From contig CALSMY010000005.1 in assembly GCA_943787575.1 (NCBI GenBank), positions 62,001-126,000 of the forward strand: DNA of 64,000 bases, in the 5' to 3' direction. A program made the translations under genes and the position numbers. The notes beneath the pieces are model-generated. The model was not told the origin of the DNA. It saw only the letters and a program-made list of their open reading frames with translations, and did no database searches. Source of the stretch: an uncultured Opitutales bacterium. GTDB taxonomy: Bacteria > Verrucomicrobiota > Verrucomicrobiia > Opitutales > Seribacteraceae. The number at the start of each line of letters is the position of its first letter. Within the stretch, counting starts at the first letter, position 1. Shown here one piece after another: positions 45,862 through 55,308 of this stretch.

Positions 45862-47730
45862 ATGAATCAACATTCAAAAAGACGTGAATTTCTTCGGGTG
45901 ATTGGTGGGGTAGGGATTACTTCCATGTTTGCTCCCAATTATGTAATTGGGGCAAAGCCAAGTAGTGCTCTGAGTCGTTCAGGGGTATTGCTAGAGGCAT
46001 CTTCCTTTGCCAAAACTGGCGGGTGGAAAATTGATACCCAGCATTATTTACAAATGGGAGGAAATTATTTACTCGCTCATGGGATGGGCAAACCAGTCGA
46101 AGATGCGGAGACTACCATTGATTTACCCAGTGCGGGGAAATGGAATGTCTGGGTAAGAAACCGGGACTGGTGTAAAGGCGACTGGCAGTCACCCGGGCGG
46201 TTTGAGGTCATGGTCGAAGGAAAGTCGTTGGAGGTAACCTTCGGCGAAGCTGATGAATCCTGGCATTGGCAATCCGGAGGAAGTGTGGAAATTGCCAAGG
46301 CTGGTAAAACCAAAGTCTCTCTGCGTGACCTTACTGGATTTGATGGCCGTTGTGATGCTATTTATTTCACCCAAGAATCAGATCCTCAATTACCCGGGGA
46401 TGACCTTAAGGAATTATCGGACTGGAAAGATGAAGTCAGTGGGCGGTCAAAGGAAAAGGTAGAGGAACTCTCTTTTGATGTCGTGATCGTTGGAGGAGGC
46501 ATGTCCGGTTGTGGTGCCGCTTTGGCTGCTCGGTCGCAGGGGCTTAAAGTAGCCCTAATCCAGGATCGTCCCTTATTTGGGGGAAATGCGAGTGAAGAGG
46601 TACGAGTACATTCTTTGGGTATCCATGGTTACGGTACCAAAATCTTAAAAAAGATAGATACCGCTCATTATCCCAATGGCCATGCTAAGGCAAAAAATGA
46701 TCAGGAAAAGCGGGAACAGGCCATGGCTCAATCTGGCGTTGATCTTTTTGCTCATCACCTTGCCTGTGGTCTGGAAAAGGAAGGTAATCAAATTGTAAGT
46801 GTTGAAGCTAGGGAAGTTAATTCGGGCCGGATTAAACGATTTAGTGCCCCTTCTTTTATTGATGCCACTGGAGATGGCTGGCTAGGCTATTGGGCAGGTG
46901 CGGATTATCGCTACGGCCGGGAGGCTGCCTCTGAGCACAATGAGGGGTGGGATAAGTATGGAGACCTGTGGAGTCCTGAAAAACCAGACAATCGGGTAAT
47001 GGGGACAAGCGTGCTTTGGAACAGTGTACGTTCCAAGACCAAACAGGATTTCCCCAAGGTTCCTTGGGCTTTACCCGTGGCAGGAAATCATGCTGCGATT
47101 AATGGGGAATGGTACTGGGAATATTCAGAGAATAAGTTAAATCAAATTGATGATGCAGAAGCGATTCGGGATCACATGTTGCGGGCTATTTTTGGAAGTT
47201 TTTCCAATGCCAAGAAAAACCCCAAATATGCGCCTAATCGTTTGGCATGGGTGGCTTATGTCGGAGGGAAGCGTGAATCCCGGAGGATCATGGGTGATCA
47301 TATTTATGATATGCATGATGCGGTCGAACGCAGAGAATTTTCGGATGCCGTGGTCGTTGAGAAAAGAGAGGTGGATGGTCATTTCCAGCGAAAACTAAAG
47401 GGCTCAAAGCAGGATTTTCTATCTGCTGCTATGTTTCGACATACCGGTGGTCACTATTACATCCCTTTTCGTAGTTTTTATTCTAGGAATCTTTCCAACC
47501 TAATGATGGCGGGTCGTTGTTTTAGTTGCACTCATGTCGGGCTTTGCGGCCCTCGGGTGATGAATACCTGTGGGCAAATGGGGATCGCTACAGGTTTTGC
47601 TGCAGCCTTGTGTAAAAAACATAATGCCAACCCCCGAGAAATAGGAAAGTCTCATATATCGGAACTAAGAAAGTTAATTGGATTTGATGGATCCAAACCT
47701 CTTGGTAATCCAAGTAAGCCCGGCCACTGA
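45862..47730 (+). CDS. Tat-exported FAD-dependent oxidoreductase with N-terminal carbohydrate-binding-like domain
   Basis: 622 residues. The Tat-like signal KRREFLRVIGGVGITSMFA (~6-24) is followed by a beta-rich N-terminal domain (~40-190; SAGKWNVWVRNRDW, GRFEVMVEGKSLEVTFG), similar to domains found next to carbohydrate-active enzymes. The FAD_oxidored domain begins with VVIVGGGMSGCGAA (~207) and RPLFGGNASEEV (~232), and ends with NLMMAGRCFSCTHVGLCGPRVMNTCGQMG (~550-578), where several Cys cluster. It is followed 7 bases later by a DUF2271-like membrane protein, the same order as at 57654-55309. It probably oxidises a sugar outside the inner membrane and passes electrons to that partner. Confidence 0.87.
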   Translation: MNQHSKRREFLRVIGGVGITSMFAPNYVIGAKPSSALSRSGVLLEASSFAKTGGWKIDTQHYLQMGGNYLLAHGMGKPVEDAETTIDLPSAGKWNVWVRNRDWCKGDWQSPGRFEVMVEGKSLEVTFGEADESWHWQSGGSVEIAKAGKTKVSLRDLTGFDGRCDAIYFTQESDPQLPGDDLKELSDWKDEVSGRSKEKVEELSFDVVIVGGGMSGCGAALAARSQGLKVALIQDRPLFGGNASEEVRVHSLGIHGYGTKILKKIDTAHYPNGHAKAKNDQEKREQAMAQSGVDLFAHHLACGLEKEGNQIVSVEAREVNSGRIKRFSAPSFIDATGDGWLGYWAGADYRYGREAASEHNEGWDKYGDLWSPEKPDNRVMGTSVLWNSVRSKTKQDFPKVPWALPVAGNHAAINGEWYWEYSENKLNQIDDAEAIRDHMLRAIFGSFSNAKKNPKYAPNRLAWVAYVGGKRESRRIMGDHIYDMHDAVERREFSDAVVVEKREVDGHFQRKLKGSKQDFLSAAMFRHTGGHYYIPFRSFYSRNLSNLMMAGRCFSCTHVGLCGPRVMNTCGQMGIATGFAAALCKKHNANPREIGKSHISELRKLIGFDGSKPLGNPSKPGH

Positions 47731-47737
47731 TGGGTGA

Positions 47738-48718
47738 ATGAGGCATCTAGTAAATTTTGGCCTGCTCTTTAGCTTTCTTGCCCTGGCTATTACGGGCGGG
47801 TGGGCTTACTTTCGCCCTTTTTCCCTTACAGCTACACAGGTTCATTTGCTTGCAGGCTTTATCACTCTGGCTCTAGTGGTTTTGCACTTGTCCGCCCGCC
47901 TTCCTTACTTTCGTAACCGAACAAATAAAGGGCATAGTAGGGATAAGTTTCGCAAACAACTGCTTATTTTACTGATTCTATTTGGAGGTCTGCTCTATGC
48001 AGCGGTTGAAAATATTCCTCCCGTTTCCTGGTTGATTGATGGGAGTTATGAGTCTCGGAACCGAGCGGAGATCGTTCGATCTTCGAGCCTGGCCGCTTTT
48101 TCTAAACCAGCACCTCATCGAAAATTGATTATTCGTGATTGCCGTGAGAAAAACTCTTCGGGTTTATCTGTTCTACTTCATTTCCCAGAAAATCTGAAGA
48201 CCATGCCATCGGTTGCGGTTTGGGCGGAGAGCACTACTGGGTCGATGATCGAGACCCTGTATTTAGAGCAATCCCTCGCCTATTCTCCTACTCCTTTGTG
48301 GGAAGATTACCGGACTGAGAGGCACCACATTCTGCCCCTGTGGCGTCACCGCTATACCTTGATTTCTGGAATCGCTCCATCGGGGGATGTGGACTCCACC
48401 TCCGGTGCCACCCAGTCTCACCAATACGCACTGGATCCTTATTTAGTGAAGGGTCAGGAGAAGGAATTTGTACTCTGTGTCGAAATTAATGCACCTTTTG
48501 ATTCCAACCCAAGCTTTCCTGATAAATTATTGGGTCAACCCTCTTTGATCTACACCTGTTTGATCGAAGTGGACCGTGATGATCCTTACTACCTTCTCGA
48601 ACTAACCGGGCATGGGGGAGGCGATGCCATCGAAACCGGTAACTTTCAATATGATTTTGATGGGATTGGATCTGCTCTACACCTGCGAGATCTTTTTCTC
48701 ACTAAGGTTGAGAAATGA
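47738..48718 (+). CDS. Membrane protein with DUF4405-like helices and DUF2271-like flavin-acceptor domain
   Basis: 326 residues. The first part has two helices with H36 and H50 (H-x13-H), as in DUF4405/b-type haem proteins, and a third helix (~73-92). The rest, predicted outside, resembles DUF2271: PSVAVWAESTTGSMIETLYL (~157), then D219-S-T-S-G-A-T225. The last motif matches the D-x-x-S-G-A-T acceptor on which ApbE attaches FMN to a Thr, as in NqrC, RnfG and related domains. ApbE itself is at 57842-58954. It follows the FAD oxidoreductase by 7 bases. Haem and FMN binding are inferred from motifs. Confidence 0.75.
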   Translation: MRHLVNFGLLFSFLALAITGGWAYFRPFSLTATQVHLLAGFITLALVVLHLSARLPYFRNRTNKGHSRDKFRKQLLILLILFGGLLYAAVENIPPVSWLIDGSYESRNRAEIVRSSSLAAFSKPAPHRKLIIRDCREKNSSGLSVLLHFPENLKTMPSVAVWAESTTGSMIETLYLEQSLAYSPTPLWEDYRTERHHILPLWRHRYTLISGIAPSGDVDSTSGATQSHQYALDPYLVKGQEKEFVLCVEINAPFDSNPSFPDKLLGQPSLIYTCLIEVDRDDPYYLLELTGHGGGDAIETGNFQYDFDGIGSALHLRDLFLTKVEK

Positions 48719-48754
48719 ATTTACCTGTCCGTTTTTGCGGAGTTAAATAGGGGA

Positions 48755-50242
48755 ATGAAAATATCGATTTTACTAAGTATTTCTTTCCTGGCTGCCTGCT
48801 TTTTTACTTATGGTCAAAAGCCCTGGATTTTAGAGACAACTAAGCAATGGGATTCTGCCCTGATTAAACAAAAGGGGGTTTCCATAGATGAAGGAGAGAT
48901 TAGGCTTCAGAACAAATCCGGGCAGGCAACGGTGAGGACTCCTAATTTCAAAAAGAAAAGATTGGTCAGTTCCCTCTTGCTTCGACAATCCACAAGTTGG
49001 CAAAACTGGAATGCGGTTCCTCAGGTTGGTCCCAGTAATCTTCAGGATGCACCGGTATTCTTGGTAAAAGGACCCCAAGATTACTGGTTGTTCGGGCGTT
49101 ATGGAAGAATCAATAAACAAGGGAAAAAATTTATTGCTCAGGATGCAACCCTTCCGGGGTTTGATATTCCTTTGAAAACTACTCCGCATCCTAATCAGTT
49201 TAATGCTCCCGGTGGCTTAAAAAGAAACCTTCAGGGATATAATGCTTGGCAAAGTAGGGACATGATCAATTGGGTACACCATGGTTCAGTCACTCCTGCA
49301 TTTGCTAGATGGACGACCACTGCTGAACAAGTGGGAGGGAAGACATACATTTATTATGACTTTCCCAATGATCAAGATCCTCATCTATTCATTGACGATG
49401 ACCTGACAGATGGTCTCCCCGGTAAAAATATGGGTATGGCTTTTGCCGACCCCTCCCATGGTTCCGACTGTGCTGTGATTCGTGATTTGGATGGAAAGTT
49501 TCATATTATTTATGAAGATTACAGCCCAATTAATGCCAGTAAGCATTCATGGGACTCTCCGTTGGCCGGGCATTCGGTAAGCCCCAATGGTATGTATCCT
49601 TTTAAGATTTTGCAGCCTGCTGTTGATCACCGAACCAAGCCAACCGGAAAGATTGGAACCTACCAACATCCTCACTGGACAAAGGAGGACCCCAAGAGAT
49701 TTCCCTCAAATGTGGCTGAGTATGAAATTCACGAACCCGTACAAAATGCATATGGTGACTGGGCTGCTATTTGCATAGGTGGCCAATACTATTTGTTTGG
49801 AGATTATCATCCCGCTAATAAAAAAATACGCACGGCTTGGTTTACTTCTTCGGATATCAACAAGCCTTTCGAGTTTTGTGGAGAAATTGGCAATGGTCAT
49901 CCTGATCCGGATATTGGCTTTGCCAATGGCACATTTTATTTAATCACTCAAACCAATGAAGATTATGTAAGCCCCGGTCCATGGGTGGAAAAAGTGGAAA
50001 CCAGGGTAGGAGTGGACAAAACTGGAGACGGTTCGATTGACCAATGGACTAAGTGGAGCGAAGTTAAGGAGAGTTATGATTATGTGCCGGGCTTTTCTAA
50101 ACAGGTTCACCGCGAACCTGCCCAACTTGACATTTCCTCACTCCCTGCCGGTCATTCTTTTCAAGTGGAACTCCGAATGACCGACAAAACCAACAACGCT
50201 TCGTCTCCAGTTCTTGATGGACTTGAACTTTCCTTTTTGTAG
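48755..50242 (+). CDS. Secreted GH43-like five-bladed propeller protein
   Basis: 495 residues with a signal peptide (~1-20, SFLAACFFTYG). The body looks like a GH43/GH32-type propeller: APVFLVKGPQDYWLFGRYG (~98), FADPSHGSDCAVIRDLDGKFHIIYEDY (~231-257), then AAICIGGQYYLFGDYHP (~335) and GNGHPDPDIGFANGTFYLITQTNED (~378-402), where HPDPD resembles a catalytic Asp segment. A C-terminal ~90-residue part (EKVETRVGVDKTGDGSIDQW) may bind calcium or glycan. It ends the long rightward run that begins with the sigma factor. Enzyme activity and substrate are uncertain. Confidence 0.7.
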   Translation: MKISILLSISFLAACFFTYGQKPWILETTKQWDSALIKQKGVSIDEGEIRLQNKSGQATVRTPNFKKKRLVSSLLLRQSTSWQNWNAVPQVGPSNLQDAPVFLVKGPQDYWLFGRYGRINKQGKKFIAQDATLPGFDIPLKTTPHPNQFNAPGGLKRNLQGYNAWQSRDMINWVHHGSVTPAFARWTTTAEQVGGKTYIYYDFPNDQDPHLFIDDDLTDGLPGKNMGMAFADPSHGSDCAVIRDLDGKFHIIYEDYSPINASKHSWDSPLAGHSVSPNGMYPFKILQPAVDHRTKPTGKIGTYQHPHWTKEDPKRFPSNVAEYEIHEPVQNAYGDWAAICIGGQYYLFGDYHPANKKIRTAWFTSSDINKPFEFCGEIGNGHPDPDIGFANGTFYLITQTNEDYVSPGPWVEKVETRVGVDKTGDGSIDQWTKWSEVKESYDYVPGFSKQVHREPAQLDISSLPAGHSFQVELRMTDKTNNASSPVLDGLELSFL

Positions 50243-50308
50243 GTCGGTAAAGTTTACCAGGGCTTGCTCTTTTTAATAAGCTGTCATTGTGTAGGGGCAG
50301 GTAAAATT

Positions 50309-50830
50309 ATGAGGTTGTTTTATTTGTTTTTCTTTACCCTTTTTTCAGGGAGTTTTCTTTTATTTGCAGAGAATAAGGGTAAAGAGGTTGTTCAAAAGTT
50401 GGGCGAATCAATCAAGTTTGACTGGACCAAGCCCATACCCATTCCGTCCCCTCTTACTTTGAGCGTGTCTGTAAAAGGAGGAGACCCTGCTCAGGATCCG
50501 GACGGGTTTGGAGTGGTTGGGAACGGTTCCAACCGGGTGGATTCCGGGGAGGCTTTGGCCATCCGTTTCCAACAGGATGTACAGGTTGATTCTCTAAGCC
50601 TTGATATTGGCGAAACTGGCAAGCAAGGAGGTTTTATCCGCATGGGTAGCAAACCGCCTGTCCAGATTTCGTCGAGTTCTCAGAATAGGGTTATTAAGAT
50701 TGATAAACTGGGTCTTCTTAAGCGCGGGGAGATGTTAATCCTTGATCCCAAGGCCTTTAAGAAAGGCCTAAGTGGTGGTAGTTGGAAACTGGTTGGATTA
50801 ACGGCTCGAGCATACCCTCAGGAAAACTGA
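50309..50830 (+). CDS. Secreted hypothetical protein
   Basis: 173 residues from the ATG at 50309; a longer frame exists but the start chosen gives a clean signal peptide (MRLFYLFFFTLFSGSFLLFAEN). The mature part is beta-rich (PSPLTLSVSVKGGDPAQDPDGFGVVG, ALAIRFQQDVQVDSLSLDIGE, GEMLILDP), resembling small accessory domains seen next to PEP-CTERM or carbohydrate-active proteins, but I recognise no family. It lies 66 bases after the propeller gene. Its stop codon falls inside an 8-bp hairpin. Confidence 0.6.
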   Translation: MRLFYLFFFTLFSGSFLLFAENKGKEVVQKLGESIKFDWTKPIPIPSPLTLSVSVKGGDPAQDPDGFGVVGNGSNRVDSGEALAIRFQQDVQVDSLSLDIGETGKQGGFIRMGSKPPVQISSSSQNRVIKIDKLGLLKRGEMLILDPKAFKKGLSGGSWKLVGLTARAYPQEN

Positions 50831-50849
50831 GGGTTAACTCAATCGAGTT
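50814..50849. terminator. Tandem hairpins at the end of the secreted hypothetical gene
   Basis: A perfect 8-bp stem ACCCTCAG-GAAAA-CTGAGGGT (50814-50834) spans the stop codon and is followed at once by a 5-bp hairpin AACTC-AATC-GAGTT (50836-50849). No T run follows on either strand, so a Rho-independent terminator is not certain; it may be a processing or 3'-protecting structure. Confidence 0.4.
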
Positions 50850-50942
50850 GGGCAAATGTTAGCTACTATAAGCCTTTGTTTCATTACTATTATTTCTGTT
50901 TGTTAGGTAAAGAGGGAGGCTTTAGCTATAATAAAAAATATT

Positions 50943-51707
50943 ATGAACCGTAGAAAATTTTTACAAAGTACTACCTTATCGGCAGGTGCTCTAAGCTTAA
51001 CCACGCTAGCTGGCGCAAAACCCTCCATTCTCCCAAATGGATATAAATATTCCTTACCTGGATTCAAACAGGATGAGCATCTTTTATTCATTGGAGACTC
51101 GATCACCGATATGCAAAGAAGTCGTAAACCAAATGGTTGGGACCAGAACCATTTACTTGGGCACAGTTATGTTTTCCTGATTGCCGCCCGTTTAGGCGTT
51201 GAATTAGGCAGTTCCCTACCGAAGATCTCTAACCGTGGAATCTCTGGTCATAAGATTGCCGATCTTCGTCGACGTTGGAAGGCAGATGCAATCGAACCCA
51301 ACCCTAACTTGCTCAGCATTCTTATCGGTACTAATGATGTGGGCAAAGATGTTAAGCCTATTGATTTTGAGGGGGACTACCGCTTTGTCTTGGATGCAAG
51401 CCGCAAGGCAAATCCAGCACTTAAAATCATTCTGATCGATCCTTTTGTCCTGAGGTCTGGTAAAATCGGTACGGATCATGCCTGGGCCAAGCGCCGTTCC
51501 GCGACCGATGAATTGCGAAAGGTGGTTGTTCGTTTAGCCAAGGATTATGATGCTCTTCACTTACCCATGCAGGATATTTTTGATCAAGCCGCCAAGACCT
51601 CTTCTCCTAATCATTGGATTTGGGATGGCATCCACCCCTTGCCAGCCGGGCATGAATTGATTGCCCGTTCATGGCTCGATGCGGTCTCTGCCCGTTGGCC
51701 CGCCTGA
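50943..51707 (+). CDS. Tat-exported SGNH/GDSL hydrolase
   Basis: 254 residues. MNRRKFLQSTTLSAGALSL is a twin-arginine signal. All SGNH blocks are visible: block I FIGDSITD with catalytic Ser (~50), block II Gly in NRGISGHKI (~100), block III IGTNDV (~128) and block V WDGIHPLPAGH with the Asp and His (~225-235). The family removes acetyl or other acyl groups from polysaccharides and lipids; in this setting, deacetylation of an algal or bacterial glycan is plausible. It lies directly before the TPMT-type methyltransferase, whose start is 8 bases after its stop. Confidence 0.88.
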   Translation: MNRRKFLQSTTLSAGALSLTTLAGAKPSILPNGYKYSLPGFKQDEHLLFIGDSITDMQRSRKPNGWDQNHLLGHSYVFLIAARLGVELGSSLPKISNRGISGHKIADLRRRWKADAIEPNPNLLSILIGTNDVGKDVKPIDFEGDYRFVLDASRKANPALKIILIDPFVLRSGKIGTDHAWAKRRSATDELRKVVVRLAKDYDALHLPMQDIFDQAAKTSSPNHWIWDGIHPLPAGHELIARSWLDAVSARWPA

Positions 51708-51715
51708 GCACATTT

Positions 51716-52294
51716 ATGAGTGAGACAAATTGGAACCAAAGGTATGTGGATGGGGATACACCCTGGGACAAGGGAGATGCGGCTCCAGGCCTTATCGATT
51801 GGTTGGTGGGAAATGATATGAACCCTGATTCCCGTATCCTTGTTCCCGGTTGTGGGTGTGGGCACGATGCCCACGCATGGGCAAGGGCTGGGTTTGAAAC
51901 GACCGGAGTTGATTTATCAGAGCTTGCCCTTAATCGAGCATGCGAAAGATACGAGGCGATTCCTGGCCTTGCTTTTTTCCCAGGTAATTTTTTACAAGAT
52001 GCACCACAGGAACCCTACGATCTCATCTTTGAGCACACCCTGTACTGTGCCATCGATCCGGCACGACGGGATGAATATGCCAAGGCAGTGACGCGTTGGT
52101 TAAAACCGGGTGGGCATTTCCTTGCTATTCACTTTACCTTTCCTCTGACCGAAGAGGGTCCACCTTTTGGTGCAAGTAGGGAGGAGATCATCGATCGATT
52201 TTCGGACAAATTTGAACTGATCGAAGAATGGGAACCCCGAAACTTTGAAGGTAGGGAGAGAGAAGAACGGATGTTTTATTGGAAACGCAAATAA
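51716..52294 (+). CDS. Thiopurine-methyltransferase-family SAM-dependent methyltransferase
   Basis: 192 residues from the ATG at 51716; a longer frame overlaps the upstream gene. The N-terminal NWNQRYVDGDTPWDKGDAAPGL block (~4-25) is diagnostic of the TPMT family. The SAM-binding VPGCGCGHDA (~43-52), VDLSELAL (~66) and HTLYCAIDPARRDEYA (~107) follow. Bacterial members methylate thiols, selenium or tellurite, or halide ions; which one is unclear. No export signal, so cytoplasmic. It converges with the beta-helix gene, 7 bases between stops. Confidence 0.87.
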   Translation: MSETNWNQRYVDGDTPWDKGDAAPGLIDWLVGNDMNPDSRILVPGCGCGHDAHAWARAGFETTGVDLSELALNRACERYEAIPGLAFFPGNFLQDAPQEPYDLIFEHTLYCAIDPARRDEYAKAVTRWLKPGGHFLAIHFTFPLTEEGPPFGASREEIIDRFSDKFELIEEWEPRNFEGREREERMFYWKRK

Positions 52295-52301
52295 CCTTTT
52301 C

Positions 52302-54302
52302 TTAACGGTTCCAATCTTTTGCGGGTAAGCTTTGAGGCTTGAGGATTTTTAATCCCGACCAAATTTTATAGGTATCTTTTTTATCCTTACCTAGAGTAAA
52401 GGGTCCGAATGGATCGTTTTTATTATTGATACGGTTTTTACCAAAAAAATCCTTTTCCATATTATATGGACTGGACGAGGTTCCTTTGGGTGAAGATTGC
52501 CTGAAGTTAAGGATCTTAATTTCCTGCTTATGCTCGTCGTATCTAATTTTACAATCTGGGGAGAAGAAACTGTTTAGGTCATTTTTCTGATCTTTATTTT
52601 TCCAAAAAGTTTTCCACTCATCGATATTGATGGAGACTTTATTTTTCAGTTTTATCCATTCAGCTGGAGATTTTCCGTAACCGAGCTCTTTGAGGATTAA
52701 AACTTGAAAAGCATCTTGTTTCCATGGATAGGGCACATCGCTTTTATTGCTAATTAGAAAGTTTCTGTCGTCCTTGTGGAATCCATAACCATTGAAATCA
52801 AATCTTTGTATACCGCTTAAAAACTCAGGGTAATTGGTTTCGATCTTCGCTAATCTACCCACAAATAAATTATGAAAAAAGCTGTGATTTGCGGTACTTG
52901 CCCGGTGGCTTACTTGTTGAATTCGGACCAATTGCCCGCCGCTTGATGGATTGGAAGAGTCAGAAATTAAATTGTGAGTGAAAGTGGCCCCAGATGCATC
53001 GTGAATATAAATTGCATCCATCCGGTTTTCGAAAATTAGATTGTGATCCACCAGTAATTGATCGAATTCATAATTGCTCATTTCCAGAAAGATACCGTGC
53101 GTGCCGTTATGGTGAATGATATTTCGACTGATTCGACTGTCTGGGAATTCATTATCGAACCATATTCCCGGAGAGTAAGCATTGTGGGCGATATAGTTTC
53201 CTTCAATTTTTCCCTTTTTAAAATGATGGCATTTGATACCGCCATGCTCCCATCTCTTTTTACCAAAAAAATTTAGGGTGTTATTCCGGAGGATCACATT
53301 GTTGCGTATGGTTAAGTTTTTTGATCCATAACTGAGGATTCCTGCAGATCCATTATCAATGAAATAATTTCCTTCAATTAGGTTATCATGCGAATATCCA
53401 TTGTAGGGAGTATTCCCATCCACTCTGCCACAATCAATCGCGGTAGTTTTGGCATAGCGCACGAGATTATTCCGAATAACCCAGTTGTGGCCTGCTTCTA
53501 AGCCAATCGCACCTTTTTGGGGGTACCTTTTATCCTTCCAAAAATTGGTGGGATATTGGTTTCCGCAATGCTCAAAAATAAAGCCTTCCACAATGATATG
53601 ACCAAGTCCCCGCTCTATGGGAGCAAAAAGCCTGCGTCGGGTGGTGATCTCGATCTTTTGCTCTTCTGGTACTACATTGCCAAAGTGAATCCAAATTCTT
53701 TCGCTCTTTGGATCATACCACCATTTTTCCGAAGCCAGTTCTTCTTTCAATGGAACTTCCATCCATGGAAGATCATTTACAATAATTTGCCCACAAGTGT
53801 AAGCTATACGATCGTCAGTTTCGCTAAAGCGAAGATCCCCTTCTGCTTTACGCTCAGCTTCTTTTTTGCCTTCTCTACGATACGGAGTGGACGCAAGTAA
53901 TACTTTAAATGGATTATGGTGATCGAGGTATTCGGAACTTCGGTCATCAAACAGATCATCCTCTGGTCTGGCTGAGTAGATTCCCTTTCCTTCTTTGCGC
54001 CATTTGGGTGTCCATATTTCCGAGCCTCTTATAAATACCCGTTTCCCTCTCTCTGCCCGATAAGTAATCGGAATACCGGGTCGACCACCTCGGATGGGGG
54101 TTACTCGTTCCCGATAGATTCCTTCCTGTACCAGGACGGTATCTCCTGGCTGAGCCCTTCTTGCACCTGATGAAATAGTCTGAATTGGATTTTCAAAGGT
54201 GCCAGGGTTACCGTCGTTCCCCTGTGGCGATACCACATAGGTTCTTGCATGCACGACACCTGCAACAAAAAATATTAGAAACCAAAAATTTATGAATTTC
54301 AC
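52302..54302 (-). CDS. Secreted right-handed parallel beta-helix protein (DUF1565 / pectate-lyase-like)
   Basis: 666 residues with a signal peptide (~1-20). TYVVSPQGNDGNPGTFENPIQTI (~20-44) is the DUF1565 start of many secreted beta-helix lyases, followed by GDTVLVQEGIYRERV (~53). The middle (~220-450) repeats parallel-helix coils: NLIEGNYFIDNGSAGIL, NLTIRNNVILRNN, KIEGNYIAHNA, SRISRNIIHHNGTHGI, LLVDHNLIFENRMDAI and TFTHNLISDS. The C-terminal ~200 residues are unassigned. It would act on, or bind, an extracellular polysaccharide. Single leftward gene, divergent from the hydrolase at 54387. Confidence 0.82.
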   Translation of the reverse strand: MKFINFWFLIFFVAGVVHARTYVVSPQGNDGNPGTFENPIQTISSGARRAQPGDTVLVQEGIYRERVTPIRGGRPGIPITYRAERGKRVFIRGSEIWTPKWRKEGKGIYSARPEDDLFDDRSSEYLDHHNPFKVLLASTPYRREGKKEAERKAEGDLRFSETDDRIAYTCGQIIVNDLPWMEVPLKEELASEKWWYDPKSERIWIHFGNVVPEEQKIEITTRRRLFAPIERGLGHIIVEGFIFEHCGNQYPTNFWKDKRYPQKGAIGLEAGHNWVIRNNLVRYAKTTAIDCGRVDGNTPYNGYSHDNLIEGNYFIDNGSAGILSYGSKNLTIRNNVILRNNTLNFFGKKRWEHGGIKCHHFKKGKIEGNYIAHNAYSPGIWFDNEFPDSRISRNIIHHNGTHGIFLEMSNYEFDQLLVDHNLIFENRMDAIYIHDASGATFTHNLISDSSNPSSGGQLVRIQQVSHRASTANHSFFHNLFVGRLAKIETNYPEFLSGIQRFDFNGYGFHKDDRNFLISNKSDVPYPWKQDAFQVLILKELGYGKSPAEWIKLKNKVSINIDEWKTFWKNKDQKNDLNSFFSPDCKIRYDEHKQEIKILNFRQSSPKGTSSSPYNMEKDFFGKNRINNKNDPFGPFTLGKDKKDTYKIWSGLKILKPQSLPAKDWNR

Positions 54303-54386
54303 TAAGATTGAATCTTTGATTAAATCTGCAAATTATACAATGCCTCTCCTTATTTCTTATAAATAAAAAGTTTTGATTTTGATCCT

Positions 54387-55268
54387 ATGAAAGAGAGTAT
54401 TCTGCTGAAGGTCTTTTATGTATTCTCTTTGTCCCTAAGTACATTCGAACTACAAAGTAAAAACCAAAATCTTCAGTTAGATGATCTGGTCACTCCAATG
54501 ATGACCAAAAGTGCACCGTCACCTGGCAAACGAGTTCGACAGGTTGCTTCGGAATATAATGGCACTCAGGTTTATCACTCTTTGTATTTGCCGACCGATT
54601 GGAAATGGGGGAAAAGCTTTCCCGTTTTGATTGAATACACCGGAAACAAGTTTGTGCCATCTGGGGCAACGGGAGAAGTTAAAGATGCCAATCTTGGTTA
54701 TGGATTGAGCGGTGGAAAAGGATTTATTTGGGTAACCATGCCCTACATTCAAAAGGGTAAAAAAGAAAATGCTTTAACATGGTGGGGGGATAGAGAGGCG
54801 ACGATCGATTATTGTAAAGTTAATCTCCCGCGCATCTGTGCGGACTTTGGAGGAGATACCAATAACCTTTTTATCTGCGGTTTTTCCCGCGGAGCCATTG
54901 CCTGTAGTTACATTGGACTTGCGGATGATGAGATCGCATCGTTTTGGAAAGGCATGATTACTCACGATCATTTTGATGGGCAAAGAGAGTGGGAGTACCA
55001 AGCGAGTGACCGAGAGTCAGCACTTAGGCGGATTAATCGACTCAATAATCGACCCGCACTCATTTGCGGGGACAAAAACTCATTTTTGAAAGACCATACA
55101 GATCTTGGAGATTTCACTTTTTTACCGGTGCCTGTGAACGATATTTTTTCCATCCCAGAGGGAGAGGTTCTTCATCCCCATACCGATCTTTGGGCACATC
55201 GGGAAAGTTCAACCCGGCAAAAAGCGAGGGCTTGGTTAAAGCAAAAGGTAAAACTGAGAAAAAATTAA
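54387..55268 (+). CDS. Secreted alpha/beta-hydrolase (esterase-like)
   Basis: 293 residues. A short signal-like N-terminus (~1-22) is followed by an alpha/beta-hydrolase fold: HSLYLPTDWKWGKSFPVLIEYTG (~64-86), LFICGFSRGAIACSYIGLADD with the nucleophilic Ser in GFSRG (~170), the Asp region HDHFDG (~198) and a candidate His in PHTDLWAHRES (~264-270). It resembles acetyl-xylan-esterase-like family members but lacks enough landmarks for a name. It converges with the DUF2271-like gene (40 bases between stops). Confidence 0.75.
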   Translation: MKESILLKVFYVFSLSLSTFELQSKNQNLQLDDLVTPMMTKSAPSPGKRVRQVASEYNGTQVYHSLYLPTDWKWGKSFPVLIEYTGNKFVPSGATGEVKDANLGYGLSGGKGFIWVTMPYIQKGKKENALTWWGDREATIDYCKVNLPRICADFGGDTNNLFICGFSRGAIACSYIGLADDEIASFWKGMITHDHFDGQREWEYQASDRESALRRINRLNNRPALICGDKNSFLKDHTDLGDFTFLPVPVNDIFSIPEGEVLHPHTDLWAHRESSTRQKARAWLKQKVKLRKN

Positions 55269-55308
55269 GGAGAATGGCCTTCAACAAAGTTTCTCTTGCC
55301 AAAAATAA

